NCBI GenBank assembly: GCA_963715285.1
Contig: CAVQRU010000015.1
Span: 1 to 64,000 of the forward strand
DNA from: Sva-07 sp963715285
GTDB lineage: Bacteria; Actinomycetota; Acidimicrobiia; Acidimicrobiales; Ilumatobacteraceae
Direction of reading: 5' to 3'
Length of the DNA: 64,000 nt
Positions 1 through 7,587 of this stretch are shown one piece after another. The position numbers and the translations under genes are program-made. Under the pieces are notes generated by a model that worked only from the letters and a program-made list of their open reading frames with translations, was not told the DNA's origin and made no database searches. Position 1 is the first letter of the stretch; every line of letters begins with the position of its first letter.

Positions 1-1
1 G

Positions 2-2692
2 CCGATCACCGATCTCGCCACCACGACCCGGTTCCACCACGCCGGCATCGTGGACACCGTCGTCGTCACCGTCGAGGCCGCCGGCCCACTGGGGCTCACC
101 CGATGGAGACGCAGCTGCACCGTCGGGGTCGCACCGATCCACGTCGCTCCGCCCGGGGCCGGCCCCCTGGTCGACGCCGAGCGGTCCGTGTCGACGCAGG
201 AGGGTCCGAGGTCGGCGAGCCGCGGCAACCACCTCGGCGACATCGACGGGGTGCGAGCGTGGCGAGATGGTGACGGTGTCGGCTCGGTGCACTGGCCGTC
301 GGCGCTGCGTGCCGGCGAGCTCATCGTGCACGACCGGGCGGCAGCGAGCGAGGAGACCTGGGTCGTCGACCTCGACGTGACACCGTCGATCTCGCCGGAG
401 CGACTGCGCTACACGCTCGACGAGGGATGTCGGCGCGGCCACACCGTGACCGTTCGCGACGGCGGCTGCGAACAGGTCGTCAACGGCGACGACGACGCCG
501 CCCGGTGGGCGGCCCGTGTCGCCCGACGTGCAACTGATGCACGCCCTGGAGCGACCCGGCCCACCCGGTTCTGGCGCCGTCAACTCCGCATCGCCGCCGA
601 TGAACCCGAGACGTCGGTGCGGGCCCCCGCCCGGTGGGCCGCCGGAGCGGCCGCGCTGGCCTCGCTCGGGATGCTGATCGGAGCGCTCGGCTGGTCGCTG
701 GGGGTGACCGCGCTGGTCGCGGCCGGTGTCGTCGCCGGCTGCGTCGTGTCACTGCTCGTCGCCCGGCGACCGGGTGGCCGCCCGATGGCGATGCAGGTGG
801 CCATCGTCGCCGCCGTGATCATCGCGCTCGCGTCGATCGCGCTCGGCGCCCGTGACGCCGACGGGCTGCTGGCGGTCCTGCGGGGACCGATGCCGGAACT
901 GCTCGTGCTGTTCTTCGTCCTGCACGGCTTCGAGGTGGTCGATCGTCGAACCCTGCGCGTCCACCAGTCGATCACGGTCGTGGTCGCCGCCTACGCCGCC
1001 GGGCTGCGCATCGACGGCGCGCTCGGGTGGTGGATCGCGGGATGGGCGATCGCGTGGATCGCCTCACTGCTCTTCACCACCCGGACGGAGGGCGTCTCGC
1101 TCGACCCTCCGACGTTCGCGGCACACCGCCTCCTGCGCCCGGTCGCGTGGGGCGTCGGCGCCGTGCTCGTCGCGCTCGCGTTGCTGAGCGTGATCCCGAT
1201 CCCCGACGGGCCGGCGCGGCTCGGCCTCCCCGCCCTGTCGAACAACGCCCCGACCGTGGCTTCGCCGGGCACCCTCGCTGGCGCCGACGGAACCCCGGCA
1301 GCGCCCAGCACCCGCCGCGACGGCGACACCGGCTCACTCGGCCCGACCGTCGGGTACCCGGGCTTCACCGACACCCTCGACACGAGTGTGCGCGGTGAAC
1401 TCGGCGACCAGGTCGTGATGCGCGTGCGAGCACCCGAGCCGGCGTTCTGGCGCGGGCAGACCTTCACCGAGTTCGACGGTCGCGTCTGGACCGTCGACCC
1501 CGAGACCGGCACCCGACGGGACGGCCCGGTCATCGACGTCGCCCCGACGCTCGGCGACGCCATCGGACCAGCGGTCCGCTCCGAGGAGTTCGTCCAGACG
1601 TACACGATCGAGTCCGATCTCCCGAACCTCGTGCTCGCCGCCTCACGGCCCAGCCGGGTCATCTTCGACGGGTCGGTGTGGACCCGACCGGACGGAGCAC
1701 TGTGGTCCGACGTGACGTTGACCGCCGGTTCGGTCTACACGGTGATCTCCGAGCGTGCGCAGGTCACCGCCGCGGACCTCCGGGCACAAGGCGACGTGAG
1801 TGCGGTGTTCGACGGGTTCCGATCGACCCCGGGCGGAGCGCAGGTCGAACCCTTCCTCGAGATCCCCGCCTCGACCACGCAGCGAACGATCGACCTGGCG
1901 ACCGGACTCCGCACCCCTGGCGAGTCGACCTACGACACGATCCTCGCGTACGAACGGTGGCTCGGCGCCAACACCGAGTACGACCTCGACGCACCGGTGC
2001 CACCCGACGGAGCCGACGCCGTCGACGACTTCCTGTTCGAGTCGAAGCTCGGCTACTGCGAACAGATCGCGAGCACGTTGACCGTGATGCTGCGCAGCCA
2101 GGGCGTGCCGGCCCGGCTGGCGACGGGCTACGTGCCCGGCGAACGTGACCGCGTGTCGGGGGTGTGGAAGGTGCGGGCGAGCGACGCCCACGCATGGGTC
2201 GAGGTGTGGTTCCCGCAGACCGGTTGGCAGCCGTTCGACCCGACGGCGAGCGTGCCCCTGTCCGGCGAGGTCGACGGTGGCACGGTCGGCGGCGACCTGA
2301 TCGGCGCTGCGACGTCGTCGATCGCGTCGCACCGCCTCGAGCTCGGGCTGCTCGCCGTCGCCGCGGTGGCGGCGTGGGCGTTGGCGAAGGCGTTCGCCCG
2401 GTGGCGTCACCGGCGCCGGCGTGGCCGTTGGGGGCTGCTCCAGGACCGCTTCGCTGCGGCAGCGAACCGGCCGATCGGGCCGAACGACCGCTCGGGTGCA
2501 GCCGAGGCCGCGCCGATGCCGGCCACACCCACCAACCGGACACTCGCCGGACGTTTCGGCGCGCCGAACGGCGAGCTGGCGGCGGAGGTGGCCGACGAAC
2601 TCGACCGGGCCGCCTTCGACCCCGCGTGGGTCGACGACGACGCCCACTACCGACGGATCGATGCGGCCGTCACCGCCCTCGAACGAATCTGA
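2..2692 (+). CDS. DUF58-transglutaminase fusion protein (5' truncated by window edge)
   Basis: Membrane protein joining two modules usually encoded by neighbouring genes. The N-terminal part is DUF58-like (a GDIDGVRAW...VHWPSALRAG stretch like the DUF58 GD..Y.pGD..R.IHW motif). Five to six hydrophobic segments follow, roughly residues 200-400 counted from the GTG at 50, then an extracytoplasmic transglutaminase-like domain with the full triad: Cys670 (GYCEQ), His714 (DAHAW), Asp730 (FDPTA). A last TM helix and a basic cytoplasmic tail end the protein, as in TgpA/DUF3488 proteins. The frame is open to the first base and DUF58-like residues precede the GTG, so the true start is probably upstream. 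In other bacteria MoxR ATPase, DUF58 and TgpA are separate genes of one operon. The substrate is unknown. Confidence 0.85.
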   Translation, partial: PITDLATTTRFHHAGIVDTVVVTVEAAGPLGLTRWRRSCTVGVAPIHVAPPGAGPLVDAERSVSTQEGPRSASRGNHLGDIDGVRAWRDGDGVGSVHWPSALRAGELIVHDRAAASEETWVVDLDVTPSISPERLRYTLDEGCRRGHTVTVRDGGCEQVVNGDDDAARWAARVARRATDARPGATRPTRFWRRQLRIAADEPETSVRAPARWAAGAAALASLGMLIGALGWSLGVTALVAAGVVAGCVVSLLVARRPGGRPMAMQVAIVAAVIIALASIALGARDADGLLAVLRGPMPELLVLFFVLHGFEVVDRRTLRVHQSITVVVAAYAAGLRIDGALGWWIAGWAIAWIASLLFTTRTEGVSLDPPTFAAHRLLRPVAWGVGAVLVALALLSVIPIPDGPARLGLPALSNNAPTVASPGTLAGADGTPAAPSTRRDGDTGSLGPTVGYPGFTDTLDTSVRGELGDQVVMRVRAPEPAFWRGQTFTEFDGRVWTVDPETGTRRDGPVIDVAPTLGDAIGPAVRSEEFVQTYTIESDLPNLVLAASRPSRVIFDGSVWTRPDGALWSDVTLTAGSVYTVISERAQVTAADLRAQGDVSAVFDGFRSTPGGAQVEPFLEIPASTTQRTIDLATGLRTPGESTYDTILAYERWLGANTEYDLDAPVPPDGADAVDDFLFESKLGYCEQIASTLTVMLRSQGVPARLATGYVPGERDRVSGVWKVRASDAHAWVEVWFPQTGWQPFDPTASVPLSGEVDGGTVGGDLIGAATSSIASHRLELGLLAVAAVAAWALAKAFARWRHRRRRGRWGLLQDRFAAAANRPIGPNDRSGAAEAAPMPATPTNRTLAGRFGAPNGELAAEVADELDRAAFDPAWVDDDAHYRRIDAAVTALERI

Positions 2693-2736
2693 CCCGGCCG
2701 CTGCCTCGACGGGTCGTTCGAACCGCGCTTCGAGGG

Positions 2737-3492
2737 CTACTTCGTCGAGATGCGCGCCTGCAGCGCAGCGAGCCGCTCGGCGAACCACGGCTGCTGGGTG
2801 CTCCACAGTTGCGGCTCGAGTTCGCGTGCGACCGCGGCGGGGTGGTCGCCGATGTCGGCCATGTCCTGGATGGTCGCCTTGGTCACGATCGCCAGCTCCC
2901 GTGGCGCGGTCGCCGCCTTGGCGGCGAACTCGTGAGCAGCCGCGAGCAGCGACTCGGCCGGCACCGAGCGGTAGGCCAGGCCGATCCGTTCGGCCTCCTT
3001 GCCGTCGAGGACCTGACCGAACACGACCGCCGCCATCGCCGCCTGCGGGCCGACGATCCGGCGCAGCATCCACGTGTGGCCACCGCCGGGATGGATGCCG
3101 AGCTGGAGGAACCGGGTGTCGAGTTTGGCGGTGTCGGCGACGATGCGGACGTCACAGCCGAGCGCGAGGTTCATGCCGGCGCCCACCGCCGCGCCGTTGA
3201 CCGCTGCCAACGTCGGCAGCGGACTGCGAGCGATGCGCAGGAATCCCTCGTAGATCGTGCCGAGACTCTCACCGGTCGCCTCGGCCAGGTTCCCGAGGTT
3301 CGCTCCGGCGCAGAACGCCGGCGGCGTGCCGGTGACGACCAGGGCACCGACGGATTCGTCGGCCTCGAACGCGTCCATCGCCGCGGTGATCTCGGTGACC
3401 ATCGGGGCGGTCAGGGTGTTGCGTTCATCGGGGTTGTTCAACGTCAGCGTGGCGACGCCGTCGGCGATGTCGGTCAGTACGAGCGCGGTCAT
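2737..3492 (-). CDS. Enoyl-CoA hydratase/isomerase family protein lacking catalytic Glu pair
   Basis: A 251-residue crotonase-fold protein. The oxyanion-hole region (FCAGANL) and the second glycine region (AAVGAGMNLALGCD) are clear, so CoA thioester binding is likely. Hydratase activity is doubtful: the Glu of the usual GGGCELA motif is Asn here (GAGMNLA), and the second Glu (usually FGQPE) is replaced in LDTRFLQLG. It may be an isomerase or a divergent thioester enzyme. The start is the ATG beginning MTALVLTDIADG; the long open frame upstream is antisense to the next gene. It lies tail-to-tail with the DUF58 fusion, 44 bp away. Confidence 0.85.
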   Translation of the reverse strand: MTALVLTDIADGVATLTLNNPDERNTLTAPMVTEITAAMDAFEADESVGALVVTGTPPAFCAGANLGNLAEATGESLGTIYEGFLRIARSPLPTLAAVNGAAVGAGMNLALGCDVRIVADTAKLDTRFLQLGIHPGGGHTWMLRRIVGPQAAMAAVVFGQVLDGKEAERIGLAYRSVPAESLLAAAHEFAAKAATAPRELAIVTKATIQDMADIGDHPAAVARELEPQLWSTQQPWFAERLAALQARISTK

Positions 3493-3567
3493 GATCGCCA
3501 GTGTGGCACGGAGGCCCCGAGCGGCGACCGCCCGGAGCCCTGGCGATCCGCGCCGGTTAGCCTGCGG

Positions 3568-4191
3568 ATGCCCATGCTCGACCACGTCTTCACCGATGCC
3601 ATCAGCGCGCTCCGCGATGCCTTCGAAGCCGCCTTCCTGGAACGGCAGGCCTTCGAGGAACACTTCCAGGCCGATGTCCTGCTCGGCGACCTCATCTGGG
3701 AGACGAGCTACGGACTGCCGGGCGAGGGCGAGCCGCCCCGCGTGGTGGCCCACATCACGTTCGATTGGCCGGCGTGGAGCCAGGCCGCCTACCGCCAGTG
3801 GTACGTCGAGGCCGAACTCGAACGGCGCCCGGCGATCGAGATGGAGATCGGCCTGCGGATCCAGCGGCTGGCGAATCCGGTCGATCCTGCCATCCTCTAC
3901 GAGGCCGTTCCGGAGCAGAGCCCCTTGGTCGGCGACGACCGACTCGAGCGTGCCGGCCTCACCTCGGAGATCGCCCACCCGGACACTGCGATCGATCCGC
4001 TCGACCTCACGACGGAGTACGCGGCCGAGATCACCTTCGAGGGTCTGTACGAGCTCGCAGAGGAGACGGTCGCCGACGGCACGAGCACGTTGCTCGACGA
4101 GCACTTCGGCGCGCTCGGCGGCTGGATCGCCGCCACGCTGGTCAAGCTCGGCGACCTCGACCTCGAGTTCCTCCCACCCGACGACGACTGA
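3568..4191 (+). CDS. Hypothetical acidic protein
   Basis: About 207 residues, acidic, with no signal peptide, TM segment or family I recognise. It has alternating acidic helices and a few aromatic-rich strands (HITFDWPAW, AYRQWYVEAELE). Its start region lies head-to-head with the enoyl-CoA hydratase-like gene. A TAGCCT box at 3558-3563 sits 4 nt before ATG 3568 and 10 nt before a second in-frame ATG at 3574, so either could be the leaderless start. The length and clean codon pattern support a real gene, but no function can be assigned. Confidence 0.75.
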   Translation: MPMLDHVFTDAISALRDAFEAAFLERQAFEEHFQADVLLGDLIWETSYGLPGEGEPPRVVAHITFDWPAWSQAAYRQWYVEAELERRPAIEMEIGLRIQRLANPVDPAILYEAVPEQSPLVGDDRLERAGLTSEIAHPDTAIDPLDLTTEYAAEITFEGLYELAEETVADGTSTLLDEHFGALGGWIAATLVKLGDLDLEFLPPDDD

Positions 4192-4230
4192 CCCACGCCC
4201 CACCCCGTCCCCACCCCCGGCCCGCCACCG

Positions 4231-4279
4231 GAAAAGTGCCTGGATCTGCGCGCTGGGCGCGACGACCCAGGCACTTTTC
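4231..4279. repeat. 13-bp inverted repeat (stem-loop) after the hypothetical gene
   Basis: Perfect 13-bp arms (GAAAAGTGCCTGG at 4231-4243 and its complement at 4267-4279) enclose a 23-base loop that contains a further small CGCG self-complementary pair. It lies between a gene end (4191) and the next start (4344). It may be a terminator for the upstream gene, though no U-tract follows the stem, or a copy of a dispersed palindromic repeat. I saw no second copy here. Confidence 0.6.
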
Positions 4280-4343
4280 GGGTGAGGGGTGGTCGGCTGG
4301 GGTGGGTTGATGTCGGGGGTGACGGGCGTGGGAGGATGGTCGG

Positions 4344-5129
4344 ATGCCAGGCGATGTGGTGCTGTACGACGTGTCGGAGCGGATCGCGACGATCACGCTC
4401 AACCGACCCGAGGCGCGCAACGCGTTGTCGAGCGAGGTGCTGCATCTCCTCCCCGAACGGATGAAGCAGGCCGAGGCCGACCCCGAGGTCGACGTGCTGA
4501 TCCTCACCGGCACCGACCCTGCGTTCACCGCGGGTCTCGATCTGAAGGAGCTCGGTTCCGACGGCAGCAACCTCGGCGGAGGCACCGGCGCCGACGGGAG
4601 CCGCAACCGCGACGGCGTACGCGGCCCGTTCCCGCGTCTCACCAAACCGGTGATCGGCGCAGTCAACGGGGTGGCCGTCACCGGTGGCCTCGAACTGGCG
4701 CTCAACTGCGACTTCCTGGTGGCGAGCGAGCACGCCAAGTTCGGCGACACCCACACCCGGGTCGGCGTGATGCCCGGCTGGGGGCTGACGGTGCTGCTCC
4801 CCCAGGCGATCGGCGTGCGCCGCGCCCGGGAGATGAGCTTCACCGGCAACTTCATGCTCGCCGACGAGGCCCTCGCCGTCGGCCTCGTCAACCACGTCGT
4901 CGCCCACGACCAACTGTTGCCGTTCACCCGCAAGCTCGCTCTGGACATCATCGGCAACGACCAGCCCGGCGTCCGCCAGATCCGCGAGACGTACTTCCAG
5001 ATCGCCACCGACGACGATCACTGGGAGATCGAGGCCCGCGACAGCCGGGCCTGGCGCCGCACCAACTTCTCCCCCGACGCCGTCGCCGCCCGCCGCGCCG
5101 CCATCCAGGCCCGCGGCCAACAGCAGTAG
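4344..5129 (+). CDS. Enoyl-CoA hydratase family protein
   Basis: A 261-residue crotonase family protein. The N-terminal ITLNRPEARNAL motif, the oxyanion region FTAGLDLKEL and GVAVTGGLELALNCDF with the first catalytic Glu are all present. The second glutamate position is not Glu (FGDTHTRVGVMPGWG), so hydration of a trans-enoyl-CoA is uncertain. The start is the ATG preceded by GGAGG about 8 bases upstream. It ends at the palindrome at 5131-5163, facing the SGNH hydrolase gene. Its role in fatty acid or amino acid catabolism is inferred from the family only. Confidence 0.88.
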   Translation: MPGDVVLYDVSERIATITLNRPEARNALSSEVLHLLPERMKQAEADPEVDVLILTGTDPAFTAGLDLKELGSDGSNLGGGTGADGSRNRDGVRGPFPRLTKPVIGAVNGVAVTGGLELALNCDFLVASEHAKFGDTHTRVGVMPGWGLTVLLPQAIGVRRAREMSFTGNFMLADEALAVGLVNHVVAHDQLLPFTRKLALDIIGNDQPGVRQIRETYFQIATDDDHWEIEARDSRAWRRTNFSPDAVAARRAAIQARGQQQ

Positions 5130-5130
5130 C

Positions 5131-5163
5131 GATTGCAGCAGGGGTCTGACCCCTGCTGCAATC
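5131..5163. terminator. GGGGTCTGACCCC-core palindrome, site A
   Basis: A perfect 33-bp odd palindrome: 16-bp arms around a single central T at 5147. It lies between two convergent genes and its right arm overlaps the stop codon (5162-5164) of the minus-strand hydrolase. A strong symmetrical stem would stop transcripts from either side, although there is no U-run. The core is shared with four other sites in this window. Confidence 0.7.
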
Positions 5164-6112
5164 AGATCGCGGCGCCCTGCTCGCGGAGGGTGTCGCGGAT
5201 CGCCTGGGCGATGTCGATCGCGAGGATCTCGGCGCCGGTCTGGTTGAGGTGGAACCCATCGTCGGCGCGCACGTCCTTGCCCTGTCCGTCGCGCGGGTCG
5301 ATCACGAACTCGGCCCACCCTCCGTCGCGCCCGGAGAACCGCTTCCACGTGTCGATGAAGATCACCTCGGGTCGCTCCGCGGCGGCCGCCTTCGCCGCTC
5401 GGTCCTGGATCGCCATCCGCTCCGTCACGTCCGGGTTGTCGTCGTTGGGGATCCCGACCCAGATCAGCGTCCGACCATCGGCCAGCAGCTGATCCATCAC
5501 CGCTCCGGCCCGCTCGGTGTACTCGGCCACCCACTCGGCCTCGTTGGCGACCGGGTCGCCGATGATGAACTCACCGTTCTGCACTGCGAGCCCTTGTGCG
5601 TCGTTGCCACCGAAGGTCGCGACCACGATGTCGGGGTCGACCGCAGGCAGCTTGGTGTCGATCTCGGCGGGCCAGTCGAAGAAGTCGGGGCGGGCGAGAC
5701 CGGACGACACCTTGTAGTCGAGTTCGGTCGTCACGATGCCGGTGTTGTCGAGCAGGGTCTGCAGGTACGGCCCGAAGGTGCCGGCGTCGCTGTCGCCGAC
5801 GATGAAGACCTTCGCAGGGTTGTCCACCGACGGCGGCCCGGTCGTCTCCGGCTCGTCGGGCTCCGTCGACGCCGGGATCGTCCCGGCCGCACCGACCGCC
5901 TCGCCGGTGCCGGTGTCATCGGTTGCTCCACCGGCGGCAGGTTCCTCGGCGGCCGAGGATCCATCGGCATCGGCAACACCGTCGTCACCGCCGACCAGCC
6001 CACCCACGGTACGTACGAGGCCGTAGCCGACCACCACCACGATCGCGAGCGCGACCGCACGCCGGACTGCGTAGCGGCGCGAACTGTGACGGCGACGGGG
6101 GGACGTACTCAC
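5162..6112 (-). CDS. SGNH/GDSL-type hydrolase, membrane-anchored (DUF459-like)
   Basis: A 316-residue protein with a basic N-terminus, one hydrophobic segment (about residues 18-40), a low-complexity Ala/Gly/Asp/Thr linker to about residue 95, then an extracytoplasmic SGNH domain. The nucleophile block is GDSD (Ser108), the Gly/Asn block is ATFGGND, and the C-terminal DGFHLN block supplies Asp and His. DUF459-type proteins are inferred to act on cell-envelope O-acyl groups; the substrate here is unknown. The start is GTG with TATCGT (6123-6128, minus strand) 10 nt upstream, fitting the local leaderless pattern. Confidence 0.85.
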   Translation of the reverse strand: MSTSPRRRHSSRRYAVRRAVALAIVVVVGYGLVRTVGGLVGGDDGVADADGSSAAEEPAAGGATDDTGTGEAVGAAGTIPASTEPDEPETTGPPSVDNPAKVFIVGDSDAGTFGPYLQTLLDNTGIVTTELDYKVSSGLARPDFFDWPAEIDTKLPAVDPDIVVATFGGNDAQGLAVQNGEFIIGDPVANEAEWVAEYTERAGAVMDQLLADGRTLIWVGIPNDDNPDVTERMAIQDRAAKAAAAERPEVIFIDTWKRFSGRDGGWAEFVIDPRDGQGKDVRADDGFHLNQTGAEILAIDIAQAIRDTLREQGAAI

Positions 6113-6228
6113 GACGCATCCAACGATACGGGCCCGTCGGCCCGGTGGAACGGCACCAGCGGCGCCTGAGCCGTCGAGCGTTCACCGGCTCGGACAAGAT
6201 GTCGCGCCCGGCGCTTCCTACCAGGGGG

Positions 6229-6234
6229 TAACCT
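6229..6234 (+). promoter_or_regulatory. Candidate -10 element of the nucleoside transporter operon
   Basis: TAACCT about 80 bases before the lipoprotein ATG at 6314, inside the 201-bp divergent gap. Unlike most genes here, the lipoprotein has a Shine-Dalgarno (AAGGGGAGAAC before ATG), so it should have an ordinary leader and a promoter at this distance is plausible. The assignment rests on the TANNNT consensus only. Confidence 0.35.
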
Positions 6235-6313
6235 GTTCCGCACGTGAACACGCCCGTGGTCGACACCTCGGGTGGAACATGTGCCAACCATTACTCATCC
6301 TGAAGGGGAGAAC

Positions 6314-7417
6314 ATGATCAAGAGCAAGAAGCTGCTCGCCATCGGCGTCATCGCCGCACTCGGCCTCGCAGCATGCGGTAGCGACGACGACTCCAGTTCG
6401 TCGACCGAGGCGCCCGCGGGCACCGACGGCGCCGAGGCGCCCGAGAGCACCGATGCCATGACCGAGACCACTGACGCCGTTGCCGAAGGCGACTGCGCCG
6501 TCGGCGTGGTGTACGACATCACCGGTCGTGGCGACCGCTCGTTCAACGACGCCGCCGGCGCCGGTCTCGACCAGGCCGTCGCCGAGCTCGGCGTCACCGG
6601 CAGCGAGTCCACCCCGACCGGCGACGGCGACCGCGCCGAGCGCGTGCAGGGCCTCGTCGACGAGGGCAACGGCCTCATCGTGGCCGTCGGCTTCCTCTTC
6701 GGTGACGCGGTCACCGAGGCGTCGGCCAACAACCCCGACACGACGTTCGCGATCGTCGACTCCGTCGTCGAAGCCGACAACGTGGCCTCGCTGGTCTTCG
6801 CCGAGGAGCAGGGCTCGTTCCTCGTCGGCGCCGCTGCGGCGCTCAAGACCCAGACCGGCACGATCGGCTTCATCGGTGGCGTCGAGAACGACCTCATCCA
6901 GAAGTTCGAGGCCGGCTACGCCGCAGGCGCCCAGGCCGTGAACCCGGACATCGAGATCCTGGTCAACTACATCTCGCAGCCGCCGGACTTCAGTGGCTTC
7001 TCCGACCCCGCCCGCGGCAAGGAGATCGCCGCCTCGCAGTACGAGGCCGGCGCAGACATCATCTACTCGGCCGCCGGCGGTTCGGGTCTCGGTGCCTTCG
7101 AAGCCGCAGCCGAAGCCGGTGCACCCGGCGACGTCTGGGCGATCGGCGTCGACTCCGACCAGTACAACCTGGTCTCCGAGGAGCTGCAGCCGTACATCCT
7201 GACCTCGATGCTCAAGAAGGTCGACGTTGCGACCTTCGAGACCATCAAGGTCTTCTGTGAGGGCGGCGACGCCTCGGGCGTCCAGGTCTTCGACCTCTCG
7301 GTCGACGGTGTCGGCTACTCCACCACCGGCGGATTCGTCGACGACATCGCGGCCGACCTCGACGCCTACAAGGAGCAGATCGTCTCCGGCGAGATCGAAG
7401 TCCCGACCGCTCCCTGA
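6314..7417 (+). CDS. BMP-family nucleoside-binding lipoprotein of ABC transporter
   Basis: A 367-residue substrate-binding lipoprotein. It has a Lys-rich N-terminus, a hydrophobic stretch and the lipobox LAAC with Cys21, then a Ser/Glu/Thr/Asp-rich linker to about residue 70. The BMP (PnrA/Med) domain follows: GDRSFNDAAGAGLDQA near its start, then IGFIGG, a GADIIYSAAGGSGLGAFEAA block and WAIGVDSDQYN. BMP proteins bind purine nucleosides, and the downstream ATPase, permeases and adenosine deaminase fit this. The start is chosen by the Shine-Dalgarno AAGGGGAG; an upstream in-frame ATG at 6272 would spoil the signal peptide. It is first in the operon and followed by a stem-loop, which may give it higher expression than the rest. 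Confidence 0.93.
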   Translation: MIKSKKLLAIGVIAALGLAACGSDDDSSSSTEAPAGTDGAEAPESTDAMTETTDAVAEGDCAVGVVYDITGRGDRSFNDAAGAGLDQAVAELGVTGSESTPTGDGDRAERVQGLVDEGNGLIVAVGFLFGDAVTEASANNPDTTFAIVDSVVEADNVASLVFAEEQGSFLVGAAAALKTQTGTIGFIGGVENDLIQKFEAGYAAGAQAVNPDIEILVNYISQPPDFSGFSDPARGKEIAASQYEAGADIIYSAAGGSGLGAFEAAAEAGAPGDVWAIGVDSDQYNLVSEELQPYILTSMLKKVDVATFETIKVFCEGGDASGVQVFDLSVDGVGYSTTGGFVDDIAADLDAYKEQIVSGEIEVPTAP

Positions 7418-7473
7418 GCACCGGATGAACTGACGGAACCGACGTCTCGCGACGTCGTTTCCGACGACTCGAA

Positions 7474-7506
7474 CGATGCCCGCTCGGCTCTGCCGGGCGG
7501 GCATCG
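7474..7506 (+). terminator. Stem-loop between binding protein and ATPase genes
   Basis: Arms CGATGCCCGC (7474-7483) and GCGGGCATCG (7497-7506) form a perfect 10-bp GC-rich stem with a 13-base loop, 57 bases after the lipoprotein stop. No U-run follows. In ABC operons such a stem typically protects the binding-protein mRNA or partly terminates transcription; either role is inferred. Confidence 0.55.
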
Positions 7507-7587
7507 TCGCGTCTCGCCCCACCGCTCGCTGCACCGTGAACCGACGCTCTTCCTTGCGCGCCGCTCCGATCGACTAGAAAACACGTG

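Noticed and set aside
3493..4203. N-terminal extension of the first enoyl-CoA hydratase-like protein to 488 residues
   Set aside because: The extra region is antisense to the hypothetical gene at 3568-4191, and crotonases of about 250 residues start at MTALVL.
3897..5534. 545-codon minus-strand frame across the enoyl-CoA hydratase and SGNH genes
   Set aside because: It is the antisense of two clear genes, with Arg/Gly/Ala-biased content and no family motif.
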